Assembly (NCBI GenBank): GCA_963789005.1
Contig: CAWBIZ010000015.1
Coordinates: 372,001 to 436,000 of the forward strand
Length of the DNA: 64,000 nt
Source of the DNA: DASSUW01 sp963789005
GTDB taxonomy: Bacteria; Actinomycetota; Thermoleophilia; Solirubrobacterales; Solirubrobacteraceae
Direction of reading: 5' to 3'
Within the stretch, counting starts at the first letter, position 1. The number at the start of each line of letters is the position of its first letter. This document shows, in pieces, positions 26,435-34,563 of the stretch. The position numbers and the translations under genes were made by a program. The notes beneath the pieces were generated by a model. The model was not told the origin of the DNA. It searched no databases and was given only the letters and a program-made list of their open reading frames with translations.

Positions 26435-27384
26435 GGCTGCGCACCCAGCGTCGCGAGGGCCGCGCCGGCGGTCGCATCGTCGGTGACGAGCACGTCGATC
26501 AGCCCGGCGCGCGCGGCGCCGACGATCGACGCTCCCTTGGCGGACCCGGCGGCCACGCCGATCACCGTGCCGGCGCTGCGCAGCTGCTCGCGCGACATGC
26601 CGAGCAGGAGCCGCTCGCCGGCGAACGGCACCGGCCGCCCGCTCACGTCGAAGTAGCGCGAGACCACGTCGCCCGCGGCGCCGCGCAGCTCGCCGGCCGC
26701 GGACATCACGTGGGCCGGGCCGGTGTCGGCCTCCGCGAGCGGCGGGCCGATGCCCACGATCGCCGCCGTCAGCCGGTCCCACGCTGCCAGCCGGCGGCTG
26801 ATGTCCTCGTCCGCGAGCAGCGATCGGCGCAGCCGCGCCGACGGCAGCGCCGGCGCGTGGATCAGGCTCACGCCCGCGCCGCTCGCGTCGGCGATCCGGC
26901 GCGCGATGTCGTTCGCCTGGAAGCGCGCGTCACGCTCCTCGAAGCCCGCGATCGCCGGCACGAGCAGCACGCCGGGGAGCGCCGGCCAGCGCCGCGCACG
27001 GGCCAGCTCGAGCACGGTCCGGCCCCAGGAGACGGCGAGCGTGTCGCCCGCGCCGAGCCCGAGCGCGGCGATCTCGGCCAGCGCCGGCAGCACGAGCGGC
27101 TGCACGCCGCCGCGGCGCGCGGCCGGGACGACGACCACGCGCCTGAGCCCGAGCGCCGACCGCAGGGCGTCCGCCAGGTGCTCCGGCGTGCGCTCGGGCG
27201 CCGCCGCCGACCCGGGGGCGCGGATCTCGATCTGGACGATGCCCTGGTCACGGGCGAGCTGCAGCATGCGCGACACGGTCGAGCGTGACACGCCGAGCCG
27301 CGCGGCGATCTCCTGCTGGGAGAGCTGCTCCCGGTAGTAGAGCTCGGCCGCCGCGACCAGCGAGGTTGGCGAGGGCGTGGACAA
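26431..27384 (-). CDS. SorC/DeoR family sugar-binding regulator
   Basis: A 317-residue regulator: the helix-turn-helix (EQLSQQEIAARLGVSRSTVS) is in the first 45 residues, followed by a SorC-type sugar-phosphate-binding domain (DTLAVSWGRTVLELA, later GERLLLGMSREQL, VIGVAAGSAKG). SorC regulators respond to phosphorylated sugars. The TTG at 27384 is preferred because the domain begins right after it; the frame is open for 27 more codons upstream. It heads the operon with the PfkB kinase and is divergent from the aldolase-FGGY operon, which it probably also controls. Confidence 0.85.
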   Translation of the reverse strand: MSTPSPTSLVAAAELYYREQLSQQEIAARLGVSRSTVSRMLQLARDQGIVQIEIRAPGSAAAPERTPEHLADALRSALGLRRVVVVPAARRGGVQPLVLPALAEIAALGLGAGDTLAVSWGRTVLELARARRWPALPGVLLVPAIAGFEERDARFQANDIARRIADASGAGVSLIHAPALPSARLRRSLLADEDISRRLAAWDRLTAAIVGIGPPLAEADTGPAHVMSAAGELRGAAGDVVSRYFDVSGRPVPFAGERLLLGMSREQLRSAGTVIGVAAGSAKGASIVGAARAGLIDVLVTDDATAGAALATLGAQP

Positions 27385-27385
27385 G

Positions 27386-27422
27386 TGTGCATACAATATA
27401 CGCGAGCAAATGTGCACAGCAA
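27386..27422. promoter_or_regulatory. candidate SorC operator half-sites and minus-strand promoter
   Basis: TGTGCATA (27386-27393) and the palindrome TGTGCACA (27411-27418) are 25 bases apart in the AT-rich divergent region. On the minus strand TTGCTG (27417-27422), a 16-base spacer and TATATT (27395-27400) form a plausible promoter. Transcription would start about 4-5 bases before the TTG start, giving a nearly leaderless SorC message and placing the half-sites around the promoter. Confidence 0.4.
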
Positions 27423-27443
27423 CCCAGCAAAGGACGATTCCCC

Positions 27444-28346
27444 GTGCCCTCCCTTGATGCGACACAGCCCGTCACCGCACCCACGACCGCCGAGCGGCGT
27501 GCGCTGCAGCAGATCTCGACCGCGGACGGGCGCTTCGCGGTCATCGCCGCCGATCACGGCCAGCCGCTCGTCGACATGCTCGATGCGCTCGGCGTACCGA
27601 GCACGCCCGAGGAGCAGCGCGCCTTCAAGGCCGACCTGGTGGACACCGTCGGTCGCGACGCGAGCGCGATGCTCCTGGACCCCGACGTGTCGCTGCCGGA
27701 CATCGTCGACCGCGACCTGCTCGCGCGCGACGTCGGGCTGCTGGTGCGGATCGAGGCGGACGGCCACGCGATGGAGGACGGGCTGCGCCGGTCGCAGCTG
27801 ATCGACGGCCTCGGGGCCGCGGGTGCACGGGCGCGCGGCGCCACGGCCGCCAAGGTGATGGTGTTCCTGCGCGCCGACCGCGAGGATCTCGACGGCGGGA
27901 CGGCGCAGATGGTGCGGGCGGCGCTCGAGGACTGCCGGCGCGCCGACCTGCTGTGCGTGATGGAGCTGATGACCTACCGCCTCGACGACGAGAGCCCCGA
28001 AGCGTTCGCCGCCCGGCGCGAGGACGTCATCGTCGAGGGCGCCGTGCTGCTGCAGGAGTGCGGCTCGAAGGTCCTCAAGCTCGAGTACCCCGGCAGCCCG
28101 GAGGCGTGCCGCCGCGTCACCGATGCCCTCGACGTGCCGTGGGCCGTGCTCTCCGCGGGCGTCGACCACGACGCGTTCTGCGACCAGCTGCGCGAGTCGA
28201 TGGACGGCGGCTGCGACGGCTTCATCGCCGGCCGCTCCCTGTGGAAGGAGGCGGTCGGGCGCCCCGCCGCGGAGCGCCGGCGCTTCCTCGACGAGGTCGC
28301 CCGCGGGCGGATGGAGGACCTCCTGCGGATCGTCGAGCGTGGCTGA
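27444..28346 (+). CDS. class I aldolase, LacD (tagatose 1,6-bisphosphate aldolase) family
   Basis: A 300-residue TIM-barrel aldolase. Early motif FAVIAADHGQPLVDML and MLLDPDVSLPDIV resemble LacD and the related sulfofructose-phosphate aldolase YihT. The Schiff-base lysine is expected in SKVLKLEYPG near residue 212, and GCDGFIAGRSLWKEAV forms the phosphate end. The reaction would be cleavage of a ketose (bis)phosphate to a triose phosphate plus aldehyde. GTG at 27444 follows AAAGGA. It overlaps the FGGY kinase gene by 8 bases, so kinase and aldolase are probably consecutive steps. Confidence 0.85.
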   Translation: MPSLDATQPVTAPTTAERRALQQISTADGRFAVIAADHGQPLVDMLDALGVPSTPEEQRAFKADLVDTVGRDASAMLLDPDVSLPDIVDRDLLARDVGLLVRIEADGHAMEDGLRRSQLIDGLGAAGARARGATAAKVMVFLRADREDLDGGTAQMVRAALEDCRRADLLCVMELMTYRLDDESPEAFAARREDVIVEGAVLLQECGSKVLKLEYPGSPEACRRVTDALDVPWAVLSAGVDHDAFCDQLRESMDGGCDGFIAGRSLWKEAVGRPAAERRRFLDEVARGRMEDLLRIVERG

Positions 28347-29676
28347 CCTGCTCCTCGGCATCGACGTCGGCACGACCTACTGCAAGGCGGTCGTGTTCGA
28401 CGTCGACGGCCGGGAGCGCTCCCACGCGCGTGCGCGCACGCCGTGGACGGCGGTCGGCACGGGGGCGGAGATCGACCCGGCGGCGCTCGTCCGCACGGCT
28501 CACCAGGCGGCCGCCGAGGCGATCGCGGGCGGTCCCGCGGGCGACGTCGTGGCGGTCGGCATCGCGGGCATGGGGGAGACCGGCGTGCTGGTCGACGCGC
28601 GCGGCCGCCCGCTCGGCCCGGCGATCGCCTGGCACGACGCCCGCGGAACCGACGAGGCGCGGGCGATCGAGGATGAGCTGGGCGCGCGGGAGTTCGCGAG
28701 CCGCACCGGCCTGCCGGCCTCCGCGCTGTGCTCGCTCGCGAAGCTGCGCTGGCAGCGTGGTCATCTGGAAGGGTTCGAGACGGCGGTGCGCTGGCTCGGG
28801 ATCCCGGAATGGGTCGCCCGGTCGCTCGGCGCCCCGGATGTGGCGGAGCTGTCGCTGGCGTCCCGCACCGGTCTGTTCGAGCTCGGCCCGCGGGCGTGGT
28901 GGTCGCGCGCGGTCGACTGGCTCGGCGTCGGCGACGGCTTCCTCGCCGAGCCGGTGGCGGCCGGGACGCCGCTCGGCCGCGTCGGCGACGCGCTGCCGGC
29001 GGCGCGCGGCGCGGTGATCACGGTGGCGGGGCACGACCACGTCGCCGCGACGGTGGGTGCCGGGGCGTGCCGGGAGGGCGACGTGCTGCACTCCGCGGGG
29101 ACCGCCGACGTCTTCGTCCGCACGGTCGACGCCCACCTCGAGCCCGATCGGGTGGCCGACGCGGTGGCGGCGGGCGTCACGGTCGGGTGGCACGTGCTGC
29201 GCGACCGCTGGACGCTGGCGAGCGGCAACGAGCTCAGCGTCACGCTCGCGTCGATCCTGCAGCTGCTCGGCGTCGACGGCGAGGCCGACCGCGACGCGCT
29301 GACCGTGGCGGCCGCCGAGCTCGACCGCTCGGGGCTGCACCTCGAGGGCGCGGGGGAAACGGGCCCGCTGGCGCTGCACGGGATTGCGCCCGGCATGACG
29401 CCGGCCCACGTCTGGCGCGCCGCGCTCGAGGCGGGCGCCGAGCTCAGCCGAGCCACGCTCGCGCGCAACGATGCCGTCAGCGGGCCTCGCCGGCGGATCG
29501 TGGCGACCGGCGGTGGCGCGCGCGGCGCGGCGGCACGCACGGTGAAGGAGGAGCGGCTCGGCCCGATCGAGTGGTCGCCCGTGCAGGAGGCGACGGCCCG
29601 CGGCGCGGCCCTCCTCGGAGGCGTCGCCGCGGGCATCTACACGTCCGCCGACCAGGTCCCGGCGCCGGCGGCCTGA
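28339..29676 (+). CDS. FGGY family carbohydrate kinase
   Basis: A 445-residue kinase: the N-terminal phosphate-binding loop is LLGIDVGTTYCKAVVFD, the domain joint has AGHDHVAATVGAG and HSAGTADVF, and the C-terminal adenosine motif is RIVATGGGARG. FGGY kinases phosphorylate pentoses, hexoses or polyols in the cytoplasm. The sugar cannot be fixed from sequence. It overlaps the aldolase gene, and four palindromic repeats follow its stop. Confidence 0.9.
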   Translation: MADLLLGIDVGTTYCKAVVFDVDGRERSHARARTPWTAVGTGAEIDPAALVRTAHQAAAEAIAGGPAGDVVAVGIAGMGETGVLVDARGRPLGPAIAWHDARGTDEARAIEDELGAREFASRTGLPASALCSLAKLRWQRGHLEGFETAVRWLGIPEWVARSLGAPDVAELSLASRTGLFELGPRAWWSRAVDWLGVGDGFLAEPVAAGTPLGRVGDALPAARGAVITVAGHDHVAATVGAGACREGDVLHSAGTADVFVRTVDAHLEPDRVADAVAAGVTVGWHVLRDRWTLASGNELSVTLASILQLLGVDGEADRDALTVAAAELDRSGLHLEGAGETGPLALHGIAPGMTPAHVWRAALEAGAELSRATLARNDAVSGPRRRIVATGGGARGAAARTVKEERLGPIEWSPVQEATARGAALLGGVAAGIYTSADQVPAPAA

Positions 29677-29713
29677 GCCTCCCGCCGGCGCGCGCGGGAC
29701 GGCGAACCTGAAA

Positions 29714-29777
29714 GGGGTCAGACCCCCCAGGGGTCAGACCCCCAGGGGTCAGACCCCTCCCCCGGGGGTCAGACCCC
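29714..29777. repeat. four tandem copies of palindrome GGGGTCAGACCCC
   Basis: The 13-base palindrome GGGGTC-A-GACCCC occurs at 29714-29726, 29730-29742, 29745-29757 and 29765-29777 between two converging genes. Each copy can form a 6-bp hairpin, and pairs of copies longer ones. It may act as a bidirectional terminator or be a REP-like dispersed element. The spacing is 15-20 bases and there are no spacers of CRISPR type. Confidence 0.85.
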
Positions 29778-29806
29778 TCGGGCGGGGCGAGGCTCTGGCT
29801 GCGTTG

Positions 29807-30685
29807 TTAGGCGGTTGCCGCGGCGCTCTCGTAGAGCTCGATCGTGCGGCGGTAGTTGCCGGCGATGATCTCGACCGCGGCGTCGCGATCGTGGTCGCCC
29901 GCGAGCCAGCCCTTGAGCGCGTCCCAGAAGATCGTCCGGCCGATGGCGAAGCCGATGAACCCGTCGACCGTGGCCGCCTGGCGGAGCCAGTTCGCCACGG
30001 TCGCCTCGTCCGCGCCGGCGCCGAGCACCACGCAGCCGACCTCGTCCCGCCCGCCGGCGCGCGCGGCGTCCGCGACGAGCCGGAAGTCGGCCGCCGTGTC
30101 GAGGCCTTCGACCTTCCAGATGTCGGGCTCGACGCCGGCGGCCTGCAGCTCGGCGATCGCCGCTGCCACCAGCCGTGCGCGGTCGGGCTCCTGCCCGGGC
30201 TCGACCGGCACGAGCAGCTCGAACAGGTACTTGGTCTCGCGCGGCGCGAGGTAGTCGGACAGGTGGGCGAGCCGCCCGGCCTGGCGACGGTTGAGCTCGC
30301 GGTCGCCCTCGGGGTTGTAGCGGGCGAGGATCTTGACGAAGTCGGGCTCGAAGGCCTCGATGTGCTGCGCGAAGTCGTCGCCGTACTCGAACTCGAACTC
30401 GGGCACCGAGCTGCGCTCCGCGGCCATCGCCAGCGGCAGCCCCTGCTCCTTGGCCGCGCGGGCGACGGCGGCGCCGTGCTCCTCGTCGGTCAGCGCTCCG
30501 ACGGTGCCGGCGGGCGCCGCGTCGGCGGCCGCCAGCAGGCCGTCGAGGATGATCCCCTTCGCCTCCTGGATCCGCCGGCGCTCCTCGGGGCTCGGCGTTC
30601 CGGCGATGCCGAACAGCTTCGTCGAGAACGACGTCCGGTGGTCGAACGCGAGGATGTACAGGGACTGGTCGTAGCCGGGGGTCAC
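29807..30685 (-). CDS. DUF2090 family (IolC C-terminal-like) aldolase candidate
   Basis: A 292-residue TIM-barrel protein starting LYILAFDHRTSFSTKLFG, the hallmark of DUF2090, found fused to IolC kinases in inositol catabolism where it acts as 5-dehydro-2-deoxyphosphogluconate aldolase. Here it stands alone. EPDIWKVEGLDT near 192 carries a lysine suited for Schiff base; FIGFAIGRTIFWDALKGW forms the phosphate end. GTG at 30685 overlaps the stop of the phosphofructokinase-like gene (GTGA), so these two act together. The substrate is unproven. Confidence 0.8.
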   Translation of the reverse strand: MTPGYDQSLYILAFDHRTSFSTKLFGIAGTPSPEERRRIQEAKGIILDGLLAAADAAPAGTVGALTDEEHGAAVARAAKEQGLPLAMAAERSSVPEFEFEYGDDFAQHIEAFEPDFVKILARYNPEGDRELNRRQAGRLAHLSDYLAPRETKYLFELLVPVEPGQEPDRARLVAAAIAELQAAGVEPDIWKVEGLDTAADFRLVADAARAGGRDEVGCVVLGAGADEATVANWLRQAATVDGFIGFAIGRTIFWDALKGWLAGDHDRDAAVEIIAGNYRRTIELYESAAATA

Positions 30686-31689
30686 GTGGGAGCTCCTTGG
30701 GTGTCGGTCGAAGCGGTCGAGAGAAGGGTCGCCGGGGCGAGCAGGGGGGAGGGGGCCACGGAGCCGTCGGCTTCGAGGCCGATGAACGTCGACTCGCCGC
30801 GCAGCAGCGCGTCGACCGCGGCCCGGCCGGCGGCCTCGCCGAGCGCGAGGTCGACCGCAGACGGCGTCGCCGCCCGCTGGGCGTGGCCCAGGATCGTCGG
30901 GTGCACGCGGATCTGCGCGCGCTCGCGCAGCGCCTCGGAGACGCGGACGGCGTCGCCGGCCGCCTCGGACATCACGGCGATCGCCGATCCGCCGGCCGCG
31001 CGCTCGCGCAGGCGGGCGGCCAGCGCGTCGAGGTCGGTGGCGCGCTCGGGGACGATCACGTCGTCGATCCCGGCGGCGGCGGCGACGGCCTCGGCGAGGA
31101 AGCCGTGCGGCGCCCCGAGCGTCTGGACCACGAACGCGCGACCGGGCACCGAGCGACCGGTGATGCGCAGGCGCTCGATCGTGTCGACCGCGAACGCCAC
31201 CGCCGAGTCCATCCCGATCGTCAGGTCGCTGGCGTCGAGGTTGCGATCGATCGTGGCCGGCACGACGGCGAAGACCGGGCGCTCGGCGGGCGTCTCCGCG
31301 GCGCCGCGGGCGTCGGCGGCCAAGGCGGCGGCTGCGCGCGCGTCGGCGGCCAGCCCGGACGCACCGCGCGTGGAGCCGTCGCCTCCGATGACGAGCAGCG
31401 CGTCGATGCCGGCGGCCTCGAGCGCGTCCAGGCAGGCGCGGCGCCCCGCGGGCTCGCGGAGCTCCGGCCAGCGACTCGAGCCGAGCCAGGTGCCGGGCTC
31501 GTGTGCGTGCTGCTCGGCCTGCGGCGCGGCGATCGGCTCGATCCGCCCGCGGGCGAGGCCGGCGAAGCCGCCGAGCACGCCGAAGACCTGCGCTCCGCGG
31601 CGCGCGGACTGCCGGCAGGCGCTCGCGATGACGGCGTTCATGCCCGGCGCGTCGCCGCCGCTGGTGAGGATTCCGATCGTGTTCGTCAT
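30682..31689 (-). CDS. PfkA-like phosphofructokinase family protein, divergent active site
   Basis: A 335-residue PFK-fold kinase. IGILTSGGDAPGMNAVI binds phosphate, and IGGDGST keeps the Gly that marks ATP-using members. The catalytic motif normally PGTIDND reads PATIDRN, so the base aspartate is kept but the second aspartate is Asn; the later MGR motif is LGA. These changes suggest a substrate other than fructose 6-phosphate. It is first in the operon with the DUF2090 gene, behind a good promoter, and divergent to the ROK kinase. ATG at 31689. Confidence 0.8.
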   Translation of the reverse strand: MTNTIGILTSGGDAPGMNAVIASACRQSARRGAQVFGVLGGFAGLARGRIEPIAAPQAEQHAHEPGTWLGSSRWPELREPAGRRACLDALEAAGIDALLVIGGDGSTRGASGLAADARAAAALAADARGAAETPAERPVFAVVPATIDRNLDASDLTIGMDSAVAFAVDTIERLRITGRSVPGRAFVVQTLGAPHGFLAEAVAAAAGIDDVIVPERATDLDALAARLRERAAGGSAIAVMSEAAGDAVRVSEALRERAQIRVHPTILGHAQRAATPSAVDLALGEAAGRAAVDALLRGESTFIGLEADGSVAPSPLLAPATLLSTASTDTQGAPT

Positions 31690-31701
31690 CGAGCCCGACT
31701 C

Positions 31702-31730
31702 GTTATACCGTGCCGAGTCGAGCGCGTCAA
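31702..31730 (-). promoter_or_regulatory. sigma-A-type promoter of PFK/DUF2090 operon
   Basis: On the minus strand TTGACG (31725-31730), a 17-base spacer and TATAAC (31702-31707) match the consensus well. The expected start is about 6 bases before the ATG at 31689, so the message is nearly leaderless. Confidence 0.6.
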
Positions 31731-31747
31731 CAATTATTCGCGTCTAA

Positions 31748-31758
31748 TCGAAAGCAAG
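31748..31758. promoter_or_regulatory. candidate DeoR operator motif
   Basis: TCGAAAGCAAG lies between the divergent PFK and ROK genes. Near copies occur before the DeoR gene (TCGAAAGCAG at 32769-32778) and, on the other strand, before the ABC operon (TTTGCTTCCGG at 33624-33634). Three copies in three intergenic parts of one locus suggest one regulator. Confidence 0.35.
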
Positions 31759-31775
31759 TGTGTTACCGTGCCGGC

Positions 31776-32792
31776 ATGACCCGCAGGCAGCATCTGACCG
31801 TCGGGGTGGATGTCGGCGGAACGAAACTGGTGGCCGCCGCGGTCGACGCCGAGGGGCGCACGCTCGCACCGCAGCGCTGGCCCGCGCCGGTTCGGGAGTA
31901 CGAGGACGTGCTCGGCGCCATCACCGAGCTGGTCGGCCGGATCCGCATGGCCGCCGGGGGCGCGCACGTCGCCGGGGTGGGCGTGGCCGCGGCCGCCTTC
32001 CTCGATGCGGACCGCCGGCGCGTTCGCCGGTCAACCTATCTCGTGGACTGGCACGATCGGCCGTTCGCGGGCGATCTCGCGCGGCGGCTCGAGGTGCCCG
32101 TGGTGGTCGAGAACGACGCCGATGCCGCCGCCTGGGGCGAGTACCTGCACGGAGCCGGCCGCGGAGCCCGCTGCCTGGTGCTCGCCACGGTCGGAACGGG
32201 CATAGGCGGCGGGATCGTGATCGACGGGCGGCTCGTCACGGGCGGGTTCGGGCTGGGCGGCGAGCTCGGCCACCTACCCGTGGTGCCGGACGGTGTCCGC
32301 TGCGGATGCGGCGCGCGCGGCTGCGTGGAGGCGTACGCGAGCGGGACGGCGATCGCGGCTGCGGTGCGGTCCGCTGCCATGGCCGACCCAACAGCGGCGG
32401 CGCGGCTGCTGGCGCGTGCTGGCGGCGACGCGGAGCGGATCGACGGACGGCTGATCACGGAGCTGGCACGCGAGGGCGACGAGCTGGCGCGCCGCGCACT
32501 CGACGAGGGGGGCGAGTGGCTCGGCCGCGCGCTCGCGCAGGTCGCGAGCATCGTCGACCCGAGCGTGGTGCTGGTCGGCGGCGGTCTCGCCGAGGCGGCC
32601 GGCGACCTGCTGCTCGAGCCGACCCGCCGATCGTTCGCGGCCGCTGCGAGCATCCCCGGCGTCCGCTCGCTGGCGCCGATTCGCGCCGCCGCGCTCGGCA
32701 ACGCAGCGGGAATCGTCGGTGCGGCCGCGCTCGCAGCGGCTCAAGCCGACGCCCTCGTCGCTCACAATTCGAAAGCAGTCGCGCACAACTAG
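31776..32792 (+). CDS. ROK family sugar kinase
   Basis: A 338-residue ROK protein without an N-terminal DNA-binding domain, so probably a kinase. ATP-binding VGVDVGGTKLVAAAV is at residues ~9-23, the sugar-binding ENDADAAAWGEY near 112, and the zinc-binding CGCGARGCVEAYASG near 175. Glucokinase-type members phosphorylate glucose or similar sugars. ATG at 31776; the DeoR gene follows after 24 bases, so they are likely co-transcribed. Confidence 0.85.
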   Translation: MTRRQHLTVGVDVGGTKLVAAAVDAEGRTLAPQRWPAPVREYEDVLGAITELVGRIRMAAGGAHVAGVGVAAAAFLDADRRRVRRSTYLVDWHDRPFAGDLARRLEVPVVVENDADAAAWGEYLHGAGRGARCLVLATVGTGIGGGIVIDGRLVTGGFGLGGELGHLPVVPDGVRCGCGARGCVEAYASGTAIAAAVRSAAMADPTAAARLLARAGGDAERIDGRLITELAREGDELARRALDEGGEWLGRALAQVASIVDPSVVLVGGGLAEAAGDLLLEPTRRSFAAAASIPGVRSLAPIRAAALGNAAGIVGAAALAAAQADALVAHNSKAVAHN

Positions 32793-32816
32793 TGAACCAA
32801 CTGGTAGGTTGCGCGC

Positions 32817-33614
32817 ATGAACGAGGGTGCCGACCGCGGGAGTCACGTCTTCGCGGACGAGCGTCAGGCGCGCATCGCCGAGCTCGTGTCGGTCCGCGGG
32901 CGCGCACGCATCGGCGAGCTCTCGACGCTGTTCGGCGTGACCGAGCCGACGGTCCGGAAGGACCTCAAGGTGCTGCAGGAGCGAGGCCTGCTGAAGCGCA
33001 CGCATGGGGGTGCGCTGGCGCTCCAGCCGGTCGTCGAGCGCGAGTTCGCCGGTCGCGAGTCCGCCAACCGCGCCGGTAAGGAGGCGATCGCGCGAGCCTG
33101 CCTGCGGCTGCTGCAGGACGGCGACTCGGTGTTCCTGGACAGCGGCACGACCGTGCATGCGCTGGCCGACGCGATCGTGCACCTGGGCGCAGGCCTGCGG
33201 CTCTCCACGCTGACCAGCAGCCTCGGCGCCGCCACGACGCTGGCCGACGTCCCGGGCATCGACTGCGTGCTCCTCGGCGGCCAGGTCCGGCGCGTGGACG
33301 GTGCCGTGGCGGGCGCACTGGCCCTCGAGAACCTGCAGCGGTTCACGTTCGGCGTCGCCTTCATCGGCGTGAGCGGGTTCTCCGAGGTCGGGATCAGCGT
33401 CGGCAGCCTGGCGGAGGCCGCGCTGAAGGCGGACGTGATCGAGCGCGCCCGCCGCGTGGTGCTCCCGCTCGACCACACGAAGGTCGGCAGCACCGACTTC
33501 GCGCGCATCGCCGGGCTCGACGCCGTCGACGTCGTGGTGATGGACCGCACGACGCCGGCGGTGGAAGAGCTCTGCTCGAGCTTCGGCATCGAACTGATCA
33601 CCGCCGACGGCTAG
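32817..33614 (+). CDS. DeoR family transcriptional regulator
   Basis: A 265-residue repressor: N-terminal helix-turn-helix (ERQARIAELVSVRGRARIGE, then GVTEPTVRKDLKVLQERGL, HGGAL) and a C-terminal isomerase-like sensor domain (FLDSGTTVHALADAI, later DHTKVGSTDFARIAGL). DeoR proteins sense sugar phosphates. It sits between the ROK gene and the ABC importer and probably controls both; a shared motif lies in the flanking intergenic regions. ATG at 32817. Confidence 0.9.
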   Translation: MNEGADRGSHVFADERQARIAELVSVRGRARIGELSTLFGVTEPTVRKDLKVLQERGLLKRTHGGALALQPVVEREFAGRESANRAGKEAIARACLRLLQDGDSVFLDSGTTVHALADAIVHLGAGLRLSTLTSSLGAATTLADVPGIDCVLLGGQVRRVDGAVAGALALENLQRFTFGVAFIGVSGFSEVGISVGSLAEAALKADVIERARRVVLPLDHTKVGSTDFARIAGLDAVDVVVMDRTTPAVEELCSSFGIELITADG

Positions 33615-33650
33615 CGTAAGAGCTTTGCTTCCGGAAAAGTTCGAATCGGC

Positions 33651-33679
33651 TTGACTTGGTTCGGCTGACGAGATACTGT
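33651..33679 (+). promoter_or_regulatory. promoter of ABC sugar importer operon
   Basis: TTGACT (33651-33656) and TACTGT (33674-33679) are separated by 17 bases, in an AT-richer stretch ~100 bases before the ATP-binding gene. Confidence 0.5.
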
Positions 33680-33774
33680 CGCGCCAACTCGGTGCGATAA
33701 TGCTGCCGAGTTATTCGGTCGCAACAACGATGCGAGGCGCCGGCGAGATTCTCGCCGCGGAGGAGAGGGGTGCG

Positions 33775-34563
33775 ATGTCAACAGTGCCAGGCGCCGCAGA
33801 GCCGGTGCTCGAAGCCCGTGACGTCGTGAAGACGTTCGGGCGCGTGCAGGCCTTGCGCGGAGCGAACTTCACGGTCTATCCGCAGGAGGTCGTCGCGCTC
33901 GTCGGCGACAACGGCGCGGGAAAGAGCACGCTGGTGAAGACGCTGGTGGGCGTCCACCCGCCCGACAGCGGCGAGATCCGCTTCGAGGGCAAGCTGGTCG
34001 ACATCCACACGCCGCATGACGCCCGCGATCTCGGCATCGAAACGGTCTTCCAGGACCTGGCGCTCGCGGCGGAGATCGATCCGGCGGCCAACATGTTCCT
34101 GGGGCGGGAGATCATGCGCCCCGGCCTGCTCGGCAAGCTCGGCTTCCTCGACAAGGGCACCATGCGGCGCCGCAGCGACGACGCGTTCAAGAGCCTCGGC
34201 GTGAAGATCCAGGACACCAGCGCCCGCGTCGCCAACATGTCCGGCGGCCAGCGGCAGGGCATCGCGATCTGCCGGGCGGTCACGTGGGCCAAGCGCGTGG
34301 TGTTCATGGACGAGCCGACGGCCGCGCTCGGCGTCGTGCAGACCCGCAACGTGCTCGACCAGGTCAAGCGCGTGCGCGAGCAGGGCCTCTCGGTCGTGCT
34401 CATCAGCCACAACATGCCCGAAGTGTTCGAGGTCGCCGACCGGATCGAGGTCATGCGCCTGGGGGCGCGGGTCGCGCGGCTCAAGCCGAGCGAGGTGTCG
34501 ATGGAGGACGTCGTCGCCGCCATGACCGGCGCGCTGACCTTCCACGAGGAGGGCACGGCATGA
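33775..34563 (+). CDS. sugar ABC transporter ATP-binding protein
   Basis: A 262-residue single-domain ATPase: Walker A GDNGAGKST near residue 45, signature MSGGQRQG near 153, Walker B VVFMDEPTAALG near 174. It resembles FrcA-type ATPases of the ribose/fructose importer group rather than the ~500-residue double-domain RbsA. ATG at 33775 follows GGAGGAGAGGGG. Its stop overlaps the permease start (ATGA). Confidence 0.9.
   Translation: MSTVPGAAEPVLEARDVVKTFGRVQALRGANFTVYPQEVVALVGDNGAGKSTLVKTLVGVHPPDSGEIRFEGKLVDIHTPHDARDLGIETVFQDLALAAEIDPAANMFLGREIMRPGLLGKLGFLDKGTMRRRSDDAFKSLGVKIQDTSARVANMSGGQRQGIAICRAVTWAKRVVFMDEPTAALGVVQTRNVLDQVKRVREQGLSVVLISHNMPEVFEVADRIEVMRLGARVARLKPSEVSMEDVVAAMTGALTFHEEGTA

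Noticed and set aside
29714..29777. Possible CRISPR array
   Set aside because: Repeat is only 13 bases, palindromic, with 2-7 base gaps rather than unique ~30 base spacers; no cas genes.
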